Translations under genes and position numbers: made by a program
Notes under the pieces: model-generated
What the model was told of the DNA's origin: nothing
Database searches by the model: none
The model's input: only the letters and a program-made list of their open reading frames with translations
Origin: Lucinisca nassula
Taxonomy: Eukaryota; Mollusca; Bivalvia; Lucinida; Lucinidae
Assembly: GCA_963580285.1 (NCBI GenBank)
Contig: OY757011.1
Span: forward strand, 203,005,644 to 203,069,643
Direction of reading: 5' to 3'
Length of the DNA: 64,000 nt
In this document: piece by piece, positions 21,205 through 32,828 of the stretch
How positions within the stretch are numbered: position 1 is the stretch's first letter
How the letters are laid out: the number at the start of each line of letters is the position of its first letter

Positions 21205-21530
21205 ATTACGAAAACACGCCTGTACAAATACATTGAAACCGTTATCGCCGATAAAATAAAAAAAAAAAAAAAAATCTTATTTCTGCTCAAAATATAGACT
21301 GTGGGTAGTCGTTAGAACCGCCTCGATGAGGCGGTTCTAACGAGTACCCACAATCTATATGTTAGAGCAGAAATAAGAAAAATAAGGGAGGCGGTTCTAA
21401 CGAGTACCCACAATCTATATGTTAGAGCAGAAATAAGAAAAATAAGGTTTACTCCTGTAAACCCCATTTTTACTATATAAAAGTGGGGTTCGAGGGGGGC
21501 AGAATTATGTAGGCGTGTTTTCGTGATGTG
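21205..21530. mobile_element. Foldback element A with internal 59-bp duplication
   Basis: Ends 'cattacgaaaacacgcctgt' and 'taggcgtgttttcgtgatg'. The block from 'gaggcggttctaacgag' to 'gaaataagaaaaataagg' (about 21329-21387) is repeated directly at 21388-21446. The element begins about 13 bp from the outermost PKG exon-d repeat. Confidence 0.85.
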
Positions 21531-21651
21531 TATTGCTAAACGTACGAAACTAAAATCCTTAATGTTTGGAAACTGATATTATTAAAGCGAGGGCCGAAAA
21601 CGTCGGATGTAATATTTTTCACAAAGTCTGACGAATACTTTAGGAATTAGT

Positions 21652-21933
21652 ACATCACGTTGACAAGTCCGCGCAATAACCACCCCTCTAAATCCACGTT
21701 ATATAGAGACACCTGGGATTTACGGGGATATACATTTTTTCCTTATTTCTGCTCCTAGACATAGGTTGTGGGTACTCGTTAGAACCGCCTCAATGAGGAA
21801 TAATGAGGCGGTTCTAACGAGCACCACAACCTAAGTTTTGATTATAAATAAGAGAAATATCACAAACTTTCATCGGAAAAGTGTCCGGTTTGAAGATAGG
21901 AAAGAAGACACTTCGTCACACGGGTCTGTTATC
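21652..21933. mobile_element. Foldback element B
   Basis: Ends 'catcacgttgacaagtccgc' and 'cacacgggtctgttatcg'; centre 'gggtactcgttagaaccgcc' with an 'aggaataatgagg' loop and the complement. Confidence 0.82.
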
Positions 21934-22851
21934 GTATTGAACTGTCATATGTTTTCGAAGAACGCAAAATACATATAAAGATGGCGAGGAAATGTTACAA
22001 TCTCAGAATCAGATGACTAATGGCACCATGAGGAAGGGCAAACACAACGTTACGTACAAAATTATCTTTCCGAGTCGATTGCATTCTGTAAAAGACAAAT
22101 ATAACAACACTCTATAAAACAGGGCGGATATTAGCGGACTTCTGAGACTTATATTATGATGTAGAAAATCTAAGGAGATATAGTCCACTGTACATATCAC
22201 GTAAATTGTAGAAACGTCTCGCTTAAACAGGGGGTCTCGGGCCCCTTTTACGTAGCTACCAGCCTTAATGACTTTTGAAGGATAGCTTTGCACGCCTTAA
22301 TAACGTTCACCGCTCTTATAACTGATATATGACATTGTCTAGCCTGAATTTCATTTTGTAAGAAACCTTGAGGATTTCTAACAGCAAACGGAGAAAACCT
22401 GCTTTTTAACGAAGTTTCAAATACAACCAATTTCAATTCCAAATCCATTCACTTTAAATCTATACCAAATGCTTTCATAATTGTAGCTTATTACATTAAT
22501 AGTTTCAATAGATCTAAATTGGACAACAATAACGGACTGTCCTTTTCTAACGTAAACTTATAAGCTACCTGCAGTGAACGGTATGTAACAATGCATTATT
22601 CAGTAAACGTGCTAAAAAGATGGTTAACTGTGGCATCCATTATTATGTTATTCAAAACAAGGATAATGGAAGTCATTTGTCATTTTACTTGAACAAGCAT
22701 GTTATTAATGACAGTATCGTAATAGACAATGTACTAAACTGTTGATCTAGACATGTAAATCTAAAACGATTGATAATGATAAAAGTTACAGATGCGTCTG
22801 TTCAGAAAAACATTATCTATATGAAGATCCCCATCCCCTCGGTGAAAACCC
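21934..22851. other. Intron sequence, no feature recognised
   Basis: AT-rich; no repeat match within the window and no PKG-like exon. Confidence 0.4.
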
Positions 22852-22925
22852 TTTTAACTGACCGTTCCAATGCGGGTGTTCTCTTGCGGTTTATTATTGT
22901 TATAATGCGTCTTTGCATCTGTGCA
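22852..22925 (+). mobile_element. RT-1 fragment
   Basis: 'ttttaactgaccgttccaat' to 'ataatgcgtctttgcatc' matches the middle of the RT-1 3' region. Confidence 0.65.
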
Positions 22926-23571
22926 TTGCCAAATTCATTTTAGTTTGACCCCTAAAGATAACGGCTTATGACTATCACAGTAAGCCAAGTAAGCAAATAT
23001 CTTCTCCCTCATAAAGTAACAAAACAATCCTCGACCAATTCTTTAAATTAAACATTGTGTACTTTTCTGCAGTAATGTCTACCACTTTCGCTTCTATGTG
23101 CGGATAGAATAGTTCCAGTGGCTACGATCCAGCTTGCAATTATTACCCAAAGAATAAACAGGGCAGATAACAAGATAAATAACAGACGGAGGGCAATTTT
23201 GTTCTGTGTCCGTCCTTGGTTGTTTCCAAACACAATGCTCCAATTTTGAGAGTATAACCGACTATGAACATTAGCACATAGGAAATGCAGCCGAATGCGC
23301 CAAGAGCGTAGCAGAATCATCATGTTTGGCTATTTATTAATTGTGGAGTCGCAGCACGATGCAACAGCGCTTGTGCCACGTTGTCCGCGCTGCCAAATAT
23401 CTGTCTTTAAGTCCCGAGCGGTGGGGGCGTTCCGTCCAGCGGAGTAGGGTATAACGTATTATTAGAAATAAACATTTTAGAACTATATCTTATGCCTCTA
23501 ATGGCTTTGTCTTTTACTCCATTTTTCATTCTTTTTTTGAATATGAGAATATGAGTTTAAAACATAAAATT
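22926..23571. other. Intron sequence, no feature recognised
   Basis: A 91-codon minus-strand frame (23048-23323) contains one hydrophobic stretch (LLFILLSALFILWVIIASW) but has no known motif, start context or splice support. Confidence 0.35.
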
Positions 23572-23866
23572 GAGACCCCCAACCATCGGGGCTTGGAGAA
23601 ATAGATGGGCTTCCACGAAGAGTTGAAATCGACCGCACACTAGTACTGATAAACCCCTTAGCGGATCTCAGTCTGCGCAGGCAAAGTGGTGCGGGTCGGT
23701 CGGTCCATGCTTATAAACTCTATTGGGTTCATCGGGCGACAGGGCTTGAAATGTCATTTCAACTCAATGTCGGGTAAATGTCCCATAAAAATTGGAAGCA
23801 ACGTCTCCAAAATGATCAATACTGTGTTGACGGGGACGTTAAACCTCAGACAAACAAATAAACAAT
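23572..23866 (+). mobile_element. SINE-2, full length
   Basis: Head 'cccaaccatcggggcttgga', middle 'cattgggcgacagggcttga' type sequence, tail 'gttaaacctcagacaaacaa'. SINE-2 has a (CAAA)n tail but no clear tRNA A box. Confidence 0.85.
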
Positions 23867-23917
23867 GTTAATCCCATCTTTGAGTTTTACTACTGGTAGT
23901 TCTGTATTGGGCTGAAG

Positions 23918-24215
23918 GCCCCCGCCAATAGGGTCTTGAAGAAATATATGGGCTGAATGATGCTTCCACGCAGAGCTGAAGCCGGCCCGCACACTAGAAC
24001 TGGTAAACCGCTTAGAGGATCAAAGCCTGTCCAGGAACCGCGGTGCGAGGCGGACCGTCCATGCTAATAAACCCTATTGGTTTCATTGGGCGACAGGGCT
24101 TGAGATGTCATTTCATCTCAATGTCGGGTAAAAGTCCCACAAAATTGGAAGCAACGTCTCAAAAATGACCTTTACAGTGTTGGCGGAGACGTTAAACTTC
24201 AAATCAAACAAACAA
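23918..24215 (+). mobile_element. SINE-2, full length
   Basis: Runs from 'gcccccgccaatagggtctt' to 'cttcaaatcaaacaaacaaa', 50 bp after another SINE-2 in the same orientation. 'tctgtattgggctgaa' before it (23900) recurs after it (24222), giving a probable 16-bp target duplication. Confidence 0.87.
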
Positions 24216-24830
24216 AATCAAATCTGTATTGGGCTGAACGGATATAAAAATTTGCAATAAGAAAGGAGACAAATATGGGAATCTGAGATAATATGAGTCA
24301 TATTATCCAGTTTTTGTATTTGTTGCAAAAGGATATTCGTGTGTGGGTGAATAGGTAAAATTGATAATAGGTGCTAGTTACATAGTAAGATGTGCAAACT
24401 GGTTTCATACGTGCAATTATTATTACATGTGATTGATAATAAACGAAAGGAGGCTAGGTAATACGAATGACAAACCTTATGCGTAGATCATGCGGACCCC
24501 TGAACCAAAGAGAAATGATATCAGTGTACGATTGTAATAAACTAGTGCGGAGAATGTAAAATATAACTAAGAACACGCTCGAGGAATTACTGCAATGGCA
24601 CAAGCCAATATCGTCAGGTCGAACTGTGTCATCTTGTTTGCGAGAGTAACAATGATATGATGGTGGAAAAGGTGATGTTATTCACTCTTGTCAGTCGTTC
24701 AATGGCAGCACATCTAAATACCAGAGGCTAAAGAGGGCTAGTATTGCTCACCTGGATGATATGTTACGCTGTACCATAGTGGCCATCTTGACTGATAAAT
24801 TAGTTTGCCTTTTTACCGGTTTTAACTCTG
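24216..24830. other. Intron sequence, no feature recognised
   Basis: No repeat or exon-like segment; one 'gctcacctggatg' motif near 24746. Confidence 0.4.
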
Positions 24831-24938
24831 CATCCCAGCCAAATGTCGGGCCAACGTCGGGCCGACAGCGATACGACGTGTCATTGTCGTATCGCTGTCG
24901 GCCCGACGTTGGCCCACTGTTCTGTGTTGGCTGGGATG
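24831..24938. repeat. 108-bp hairpin element with 30-bp perfect arms
   Basis: Arms 24848-24877 and 24886-24915 are exact complements ('gggccaacgtcgggccgaca' onward) around an 8-base loop. Outer bases 'catcccagcc' and 'ggctgggatg' extend the inverted repeat. This is a minimal foldback or MITE, with no copy elsewhere in the window. Confidence 0.8.
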
Positions 24939-25039
24939 TTGCCTTGAAACCTCTGATTATATTTACGAACAGCTCAATTCGACTTTGAATTCAAGAGATG
25001 ATATAATTGCACCTCGTTAAGTTTTCATTAAAGTAAAGT

Positions 25040-25136
25040 TATTTTATGTTTGAGTTTCTTTCCCTTTGCTATCTCTATGGTGGGAGGTGAGAAATATTTG
25101 TATCGATTCCTGATTATCGCATTGACTTCTGTTTTT
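25040..25136 (+). mobile_element. RT-1 3'-end fragment
   Basis: 'gagtttctttccctttgcta' to 'gattcctgattatcgcattg' then 'acttctg'. Confidence 0.7.
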
Positions 25137-25202
25137 CAATATTGGGGTCATCTTGGATATCGGACGAGACAATTTTAGCATGTGTATATCTCCATGTTGC
25201 TC

Positions 25203-25475
25203 CCATTACGATAACACATAGTGCATTGTTTTCACATCTCCAAAATGACCATTTTTCTGATGAAAATCCGTGATATTTTTCTTATAAATATTGTAAATAT
25301 AGGTTGTGGGTGCTCATTAGAACCGCCTAATTCAGGCGGTTCTAACGAGTACCCACAACATATGTCTTGAGAGCAAAAATAAGAAAAAATAATGTATACC
25401 CCGCAAACCCCAGTTTTCTCATTGTAAAGTGGGGTATATGAGGGTCTTCATATCACGGACTTGATCGCGTGATGC
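25203..25475. mobile_element. Foldback element B
   Basis: Ends 'cattacgataacacatagtg' and 'cacggacttgatcgcgtgat'; central palindrome 'gggtgctcattagaaccgcc' and complement (25309-25361). Confidence 0.83.
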
Positions 25476-25984
25476 GATGCCTTCAATAAAGTTCAGCCGT
25501 CAAATATACATGTATTGTTTTACACTTTTCTTCCATAGCTTTAAAACATTTATACGGATGCACTACATTGTCTCGCACACCATTGTGGCCATTAAAAATA
25601 TTCGAAACAGTGGTAGTTCGAACCAATGGGGGCTAATAATAGCGCCAGAGTCAGAAGGCATAATAGGGGCAATTTAGGTATCATCTATAAAACAAATGTA
25701 CATTGTGCGTACTCATCAGAATCGTCTCAACGAGAACAAATAACAATACTCTACTTAAATTATCCCTCACCAATTGTTATCTGCGATTATGACAAACACC
25801 TATAGGGAATCGGGTACCAGATTGAATTAACTTAAGTAACAAGTGCCCCGTGTTCGACTAAGAAGTTTCAATGTACATTGCAGGCAAAACAGGCAAATTT
25901 CATGCATTTCTTTCTACTCCCAAAATACGAACGTATTACCTCCTAAACCTTAGACGTCTTTACGTCAACTTTAATTCAAGAATT
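25476..25984. other. Intron sequence, no feature recognised
   Basis: May include the decayed 5' part of the RT-1 copy that follows, but no motif supports a start before about 25985. Confidence 0.35.
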
Positions 25985-28062
25985 TCATAAAAAGTTTTAT
26001 TTGGGTCCAGCAGATAAGGCCGCTAACAATGTGGTCTTTGTTTGACGGCTCCACTATGATAACACTCTTCAGCAAGAACTTGGTGGTACTAAGGCATATG
26101 AACTGCAGCCTTGGGCTGTAGAGAGGGCTGTATGTGTTACAGAAGGCCAAGACAAGCTTCCTACGTTATATTGGTTACCTAATCTTCATAAAAGACGATA
26201 CAAAGCACGGTTTATTGCAAATGCAAGCTCTTATACCATCACTGAACTCCCAAAATTATTAACTTCATGTTTTACTGCCATCAAAAAATGTGATTAAATA
26301 TTGCGACAAAGTCTTTGAACGATCAGTGAAAAATCTATTTTGGTTTATAAAAAATCTAATGCAGTTTTAAATAAATTGAAATCCAGACGTTTTCGGGCTT
26401 CAAATCTGTCTACTTATGATTTTTCTACACTGGCTCACAATCTTATTAAAGAAAAACTTAATGATTTAAGTAAAAGGACATTTCATAGATCTTGCATGTA
26501 ATGAAATGCTATTTTCACTTCTGAAGAACATAAAAAATTATACTTTATGGTCATGAAGCTCTCACCTTTCTACCAGACAATATTTACATAAGACTTGGTA
26601 CTAAATTATTTAGACAAATTGTACGAATTCCGATGGTTACAAACTGCGCACCCCTTGTGGGTGATCTGTTTTTGTTTTGTTATGAAAGAGACTTCATGAT
26701 GTCCCTTTCCGTTGAAAACCAGTCTGAAATCATTGAAGCCTTTAGCTCGACTTCTAGATATTTGGATGATTTATTAAATATTGACAATACCTATTTCGAT
26801 GGTTTGATCAGTCAAATTTACCCCCCCCCCCCCCCACCAGATCTTCAGTTAAATAAAGCAAATTCTTCTGATACCGAGGCCCCGTTTTTTTAGATTTATA
26901 TTTATCTATTGTAGATGGGTTTGTTTCTTGCAAATTTTTTTATAAACGCGATGATTTTGATTTTTAGACTAAATTTTCCTTTCCTGGATGGAGATGTTCC
27001 TCGTGCGGCATCCTATGGCGTTTATATTTTCCAATTAATTCGATTTGCCAGAGTGTCTAGTCATGTAACTGATTTCAACACTCGTAATAAATTGTTAACG
27101 GCTAAACTTCTTTATCAGGGTTATCGGTATCATAACTACACAACGCATTTTCAAAATTTTATAGACGTTATTCCGATTTAATTTCAGAATTCAATGTTGG
27201 ACTTCAATCTCTTCTGCAACAAGGTCTATCAGAACCCGAATTTTATGGTGACTTAGCAAATAAATTCAGAAAAATATAAACATGCAATGACTTCAGCACC
27301 TAATTTCATACAATAATTATTCGATATAAAAAGATTGGGTACAACATTAACGTTACACGACAGCCTGCATGCATGATACTTAACCCAATCACAGTTGACA
27401 ACTTTGCTTCCCTCTTTAATTGCAAGCCGGTGGGTCAGGCCTCAGATTCTATGACGGTTACAGCGTAAAGGCGTACTGAGAATTAGAGAGTGTTTAATTT
27501 TGTGCAATTTTGGTTGGCGCCTGATGCTACGTCTCTGGTCGGGCCCATCGGAGTCTAACTGTTGGTCTTCGTTTGCTCCAGCATTTCAATTGTTTCTTGC
27601 TGACGGGTCCTCACCGTTGTTTCATCTGTGGTTGTTTGATTTTTGCGTTCATGGAGATGTTGCACTGATGAGTTAGGAGGCCTTCATGAACTGAACAAAT
27701 TATTTGTCTAAACTGCGACGGAAGTAAGGCCGAGGATTGTAGCCACGTAAAATCGATTAAAGCACCCCCCCCCCCACAATATCATTCGTTTCACTGACCG
27801 TTCCAAGACAAGGCGGTTCTTCTGTCGTGGTTTATTTTTGTTATGGTTTGTCTTTGAGTGTATGTATCGCTTATATTATTTTGTGATGGATTGCCCATTG
27901 GCCATTTTGTGGGAAAGTAACTGTCCTTTTGGCTTTCCGCTATTAATGTTTCCATTAAGGTCTAGTTGTTTCATGTTTATGTTTCTTTCCCTTTGGTCTC
28001 CCTGATGGAAGGTGTGTGATAATTGTATCGATCCCTGACCATTGCCTTCACTTCTATTTTGA
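25985..28062 (+). pseudogene. RT-1 retroelement, longest copy, with reverse transcriptase
   Basis: The sense strand carries, across several frames and stops, PADKAANNVV (about 26010), LPTLYWLPNLHKRRYKARFI (26160), DFSTL.T (26415), the strand before the catalytic site with NCAPLVGDLFLFCYERDFM (26640), YLDDLLNI (26758), then FLDL-like, FPFLDGDVPRAASYGVYIF and QASDSMT (27440). This is the order of finger, palm and thumb motifs of a reverse transcriptase. LP..HK, the extended region before YLDD and FLD..L are reminiscent of Penelope-like elements; no GIY-YIG domain was seen. It is disabled by stops, a C15 tract at 26821 and frameshifts. The 3' region ends at the family terminus 'gccttcacttctat'. 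Confidence 0.88.
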
Positions 28063-28190
28063 TTTTACTATATTATATTCATTACGAAATTCCGCCTATT
28101 TAACAAATATGAAATATTTTAACCCTAGTTTCACTATATAAAAGTGGGGATTAAAGGGGTCAAAATTAGTTTGGCTGGTTTTCGCAATGT
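28063..28190. mobile_element. Foldback element A, internally deleted
   Basis: 'cattacgaaattccgcctat' and 'aaccctagtttcactatata' then 'ggctggttttcgcaatg' are the two ends of an A element with the central palindrome gone. It begins directly after the RT-1 3' terminus. Confidence 0.65.
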
Positions 28191-29811
28191 GTTTTATTTT
28201 TCACAGCCTAGTTTTAAAACATCATGAACATAACAGACTCGTTACCGGCCAAACTATTATTTCTAGGAAACACACTATATAATTATCTTGTGGCTTGCTG
28301 AACAAATGTGAGCAGCTTTTGTTTTTGCAAAATCTACTCATATTTTGCAGCAAAGATTGTAGCATACTGGCAATATAAAATGATGGCAGTCTTAACACTG
28401 TGTTACCTAATGACGTCGTTCACTTTTAACGATTGGACCAAGTGTTTTGTTTTTGTTCGTACCCCCTTTTATGGGATATCACATAGATCAAGACAATTTA
28501 AAATGTTCAACACCAATGCTAGTGTCATAATGTCATCTAATGTAATTTCCTATTAGGTTACTAGAATTCTTTGCCAAACTTTATTGGAAATGCAAATTTT
28601 GTAGAAAATTCAATAGAAGCATTTGGCATGTTCGACAAGTATCGAAGTAAGTAACTGTGCTGATTGAGGTCATTTACATATCCCAATCTTTGTAAATCAA
28701 TCGATCTTATTTATCACGCAAACGAGCAACTTAATCTTGTATATTATCAATAATGTCGCTAATATATCAAATTTACACTAGAATGAATTACTCAATTTGT
28801 CAATAAATAAAATGGATAGGCATGAACACTTGTTCCCAGAATCCGATAAAAAAAGTTGCCCCGCGAACTAGACAGAAAGAGAAGCGTCATTATTTCTATG
28901 AACGACCACCATTTAATTTTTATTATGTTTTCTTTGTGCCCACGTGGCGACAAGAAAATACTTTGAGGTTCTGCTAGCAAAAATATTGGTGCATGTTTAC
29001 GTCAGCAGTACATAAATGTTCTACCATTGCTGTTGCTGAGGCCTGAATTGGGGCAAGTTGAGCATATTGTGGCAGAATATTCAAGATTTGTACGTTCATT
29101 TGCTATGCAATCGATGAAGCTCCGGAAGCAGAAATTGGTCATCCAGCGTCACGTGGAGGTATGATGCAGATATCGAGACGCGAGAGGAGAAAGTGTTTTT
29201 AAAAACTTAATTCAGAATTCCAGTGTGGCTGTGGTGAAACGAAACTTAATACAAGATTCATACGTAAACTTAAGTTTATTGTATTTAAGTTTATCGCACT
29301 GTTGCCTTGCAGGAGTAATTTTATTTAGATCATCAAGTGGGTAAATAAATTTTCGAGGAATGTTGTATTAAATTGGGCCGTTTAATGGACGCTAGATTAG
29401 GCGCAAATGTTGACGGTTAGACAACCAGACGGACGGACGAACTAACGGATGGGTGAACGGATGGGAAATTGAACATCCTTATACCTTGAGTGTCAATAAA
29501 AATAACAGGACATGCATGCAACGACATACAATGTCAATAATACACCCGGAACAAAATCAGAGCATTGGGAAGGACAGTCACATCTAACTGGGGTGGCCGG
29601 TATTTAATTGATTTTACGTGTCCTTAACCGTCTGTTTACACCAATTTAAATATCGAGTTGCTTACAATGGATTAAAAAACTGCAGCAGAAAAAAAACAGG
29701 TTAAATCGTTCGACAAAAATGTACGCTTACAAGCATTGTCAGAATTCTTTTTGCATTTAAATTGAATATTGATATAGGAAAATTGAAATTTATTGGTTTT
29801 GGAACTGTGTG
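28191..29811. other. Intron sequence, mostly unrecognised
   Basis: A cggacgga-rich tract at 29400-29465 resembles the ends of other tandem elements here. No exon-like segment was identified in 1.6 kb. Confidence 0.4.
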
Positions 29812-29912
29812 TTTGTTTTGGTTTAACGGCCCTTTCAAGATTATTTCATTAATTTCGAGCCGGTACTTAATCAGAGGCCGGCGAAACCCGGACTACCCGG
29901 AGGCAATCCAAA
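29812..29912 (-). mobile_element. SINE-1 tail fragment
   Basis: 'tttgttttggtttaacggcc' to 'cccggactacccggagg' is the SINE-1 3' portion; the head is missing. Confidence 0.75.
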
Positions 29913-30142
29913 TAATGATGTCTTCGTGACAACCCATGTGCCTCAACTGCCCTGCTGAATTCTCGCTCCCTTGACTTCATGATATTGTGGATTATGTTTT
30001 TCTTTTTCATTGATTCCAATGTGGAATTTCGACAATAGTTCAGTGTTAATGCTGGAGCTTGATTCGATGGAAGCTTGATTCGATGAAAGAAACAATCTAG
30101 TTCACAAAAATGTACATATCACAGTTTTAAATGTGAAATAGA

Positions 30143-30275
30143 GAGAATTTAATTTTATGTAATGTTGGTGGGTGCCTGATGCTATGTCTCTGGTTGGGCC
30201 AACCGGAGTATAACTGTTGGACTTCTTTTGCTCAAGCATTTCAGTGGTTTCTTGCTGTCGAGTCCTCAACGTCGA
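30143..30275 (+). mobile_element. RT-1 fragment (sense)
   Basis: 'ttggtgggtgcctgatgcta' to 'cttgctgtcgagtcctcaac', joined head-on to an antisense piece at 30276. Confidence 0.8.
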
Positions 30276-30410
30276 ATCAGGAATCGATACAATTAACCCA
30301 CAGCTCCCATCAGAGACACCAAAGGGAAAGAAGCACAAACATGAAACATCTAGACCCTAATGAAAACATCAATAGCGGAATCCCAAAAGGACAGTTACTT
30401 TCCCACAAAA
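30276..30410 (-). mobile_element. RT-1 3'-end fragment (antisense)
   Basis: 'aatcaggaatcgatacaatt' to 'ttactttcccacaaaac'. The terminal 20 bases of the family 3' end are missing at the junction. Confidence 0.82.
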
Positions 30411-31448
30411 CGCATGTATATTATAACCGATACACGAATTTACCTCTACTGCCAGAGTCAGATGTCATAACATGCATTTATTTCTACTGCCAGAGTGGGC
30501 TTAAAGAACAAACGTTTTAAATCTCAAAATACAATGAACCTAAATACTGTAGACAAAAAAAAAAAAAAAACAATTGTTATATATTTTGTTCAATATTTTG
30601 AGGTAAAGTAGAAAAAAACTGAAAAGCAAAATGTTTTGATTGCGCTATTTTTGAAAGGGGGAAGTTTATTTTAGATCTTTTGCAAACGCTCTTGAGAGTT
30701 TGTGTGGATCCTCATCTGACTGATACCACTCCAAGACCGTGGTACACTCTTCCCGAAGGCCCTTTATCACAGTTCAATTATCTTGGATAAACAACAAATT
30801 GGGCTGAGTGGAACACTAGAATTACCAGGAAATGCATCTCTGTATGGATCCTTATATAATATCGGAATCCGATACAAAAACGTGAGGGCCAGAACCGAAT
30901 GAGTGTACTCTACATCACTAACCAGTGAAAGCAAGATTCTCATTTCCAGACAACGGAATGAGCTGGTATGACGGGTTTCCTTGTGTCAGCGTTAAAAATC
31001 ATGGTTAGCTGCAAAATATACCGGTGCCTTTTTCGTTTAAAGCCGACAATTCAGAAACTACGTCGGGGTCAATGGTTACAGGTTTCAGTGCCCTGAGTCA
31101 TAACATTTTGGCAATCCAATGTATGCGAGTGGTAGTCTATCATATTATATATTTGACAAACGAATTTATTGTCATTTGTTCTTGCGAAATAAACTCATGA
31201 CTGACTAACTGAAGCACAAAATTACTCTCTGTTCGAAATGTTTTGTCCGATCTAGAAAATGTAGTGGAACAACTATCAAACTGTTGTTATGGTCGTTTAC
31301 GTACATATAAAGACACTCTTGGGAAATCATGAAAACGTGCTGGTACTAGAAACGACAACAAAATAAAGTAGGTCTCCTGTCATTGGCTTAGCACTTCTCT
31401 GTAACAAAACCATTATTTATTGTGCTAACTTATTTTATTCTGATTTAC
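30411..31448. other. Intron sequence, no feature recognised
   Basis: Includes an A16 tract near 30556. A short possible coding remnant (PHLTDTTPRPWYTLPEG, 30716) has no recognised family. Confidence 0.35.
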
Positions 31449-31628
31449 ATTCGATTTTTATTCGCCGGCCTCTGTCGGTTAGTGAGTTCGCGGGTTCGGC
31501 AACATTCGTTTGTGGAGATTGATCACGAAATCTATTCAACGGTCATTCTTTCCCTTCCGCTGACTCAAGAAAGGCAGTTCAGCTTCTGGCGAAAGAATGT
31601 GCGCTGTACTGGTAAACCGCTTACGTAT

Positions 31629-31990
31629 AATCGAAGTGGAGGCAATGGTCAGAAATTGATACAATAAACTCACACTCGGTCCCTACCCAAGGGGCTTGAA
31701 GAAATAAATGGGCTGCATGATGCTTCCAAGCAGAGCTGAATCCGACCACACACGAGTACTGGTAAACCGCTTAGAGGATCTAAGCCTGTCCAGGCAAAAC
31801 GGTGCGAGTCGGACCGTCCATGCTTATACACCCTATTGTTTTCATTGGGCGACAGAGCTTGAGATGTCATTTCATTTCAATGTCGGGTAATAGCCCCACC
31901 AAATTGGAAGCAACGTCTCCAAAATGACCTATATGGCGTTGATGGTGACGTTAAATATCAAATTAAACAAACAAAACAATTAACTCACAG
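31629..31990 (-). mobile_element. RT-1 3'-end fragment inside SINE-3, interrupted
   Basis: 'cgaagtggaggcaatggtca' to 'acaataaactcacac' (31629-31675) continues as 'acaattaactcacagctgg' at 31975 after the SINE-2 insertion. The repeated 'acaat(a/t)aactcaca' is the SINE-2 target duplication. Confidence 0.75.
31677..31976 (+). mobile_element. SINE-2, full length, innermost insertion
   Basis: Head 'ccctacccaaggggcttgaa', tail 'aaatatcaaattaaacaaac'. It is flanked by an approximately 14-bp duplication of RT-1 sequence. Confidence 0.87.
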
Positions 31991-32103
31991 CTGGGTGTCC
32001 TGGAAAAGCATATCCTGGGAAAGTGTTGACAGGTAAACTAACCGGCTCAAAACGATATAAATAATGTTGACTGGTCCTTTACACTCCAATACAAACAAAC
32101 AAG

Positions 32104-32828
32104 ACAATTTGTTTGTCTTTTAGCTGTTACAAACATCTCCTGGTGTGCTATCTATGAGTTGTCATTTAATACGAATACGAGCATTATTTTGTTTTGAGAA
32201 TAAATGCCTCGCGCTGTCTCTAAAAATCGGATTTACAAAATAGAAGTGAAGCCAATGATCATTCATTGCATAGACTTTAATAACTAGACTGTTGGTGCCA
32301 TTTTCCAGGAAAGGCTTAATCTTAACTACACCCCCTAAAGCCAACAAAAGAAAAAAATAGTTAGACAACTTTTGTCGTGTAGATTGTATTTTCTAGTCCT
32401 TTAGAATCATTGAGTCCGTTTAGGAATTCTGTATGCTTCGGAAATACATCCCGCGAACTTCCAGAACAACCCTCGTAGTATTTATACAGCGGATAATGAA
32501 TGCGCTGATCGAAATTATCAAACCAATTGAAAATATATAACGAAATATTGGGTGTAATGAACATGCGCGTACGCACACAGACACACACGAGCGCAAGCAT
32601 GAAGACGAGGTCGACGACCCCCACACGCATCTTCTTTTAGACACGCACCGCAATCCACTAGCCGTACAACCACAGCGATTAACAGCATTTGCCAGTCGTG
32701 CAGTATAGCCTGTTTCTGCACTAAAATCTGTATAATATATATAATACTAAAATACTGCGACTACTTACGAAATGGACTGACGCGCAATAAATCTCAAATC
32801 GAGGAAAACCTAGCCTACCCCTTACGAA
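32104..32828. other. Intron sequence, no feature recognised
   Basis: Contains a 'cgcacacagacacacacgag' CA-rich patch near 32570 and no other recognised feature. Confidence 0.4.

Larger units (their letters stand above)
31449..32103 (+). mobile_element. SINE-3 split by an RT-1 fragment that is itself split by SINE-2
   Basis: The SINE-3 head and middle (31455-31625: 'cggcctctgtcggttagtga', 'gcgggttcgg', 'tggtaaaccgcttacgta') resume at about 31992 ('tcctgggaaagtgttgacag' to 'actccaatacaaacaaac'). The filler is described in the next two entries. The tRNA-like A and B boxes are degraded. Confidence 0.8.

Noticed and set aside
20664..21236. A 190-codon plus-strand repeat protein (SLKHSKKQTVKHSTPGGRAI)
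   Set aside because: An 81-bp period keeps both strands open. The minus strand matches PKG and has splice sites, so this is a shadow.
26633..27181. Intact reverse transcriptase gene
   Set aside because: Frames are broken by a C15 tract, stops and frameshifts; it is a decayed copy.
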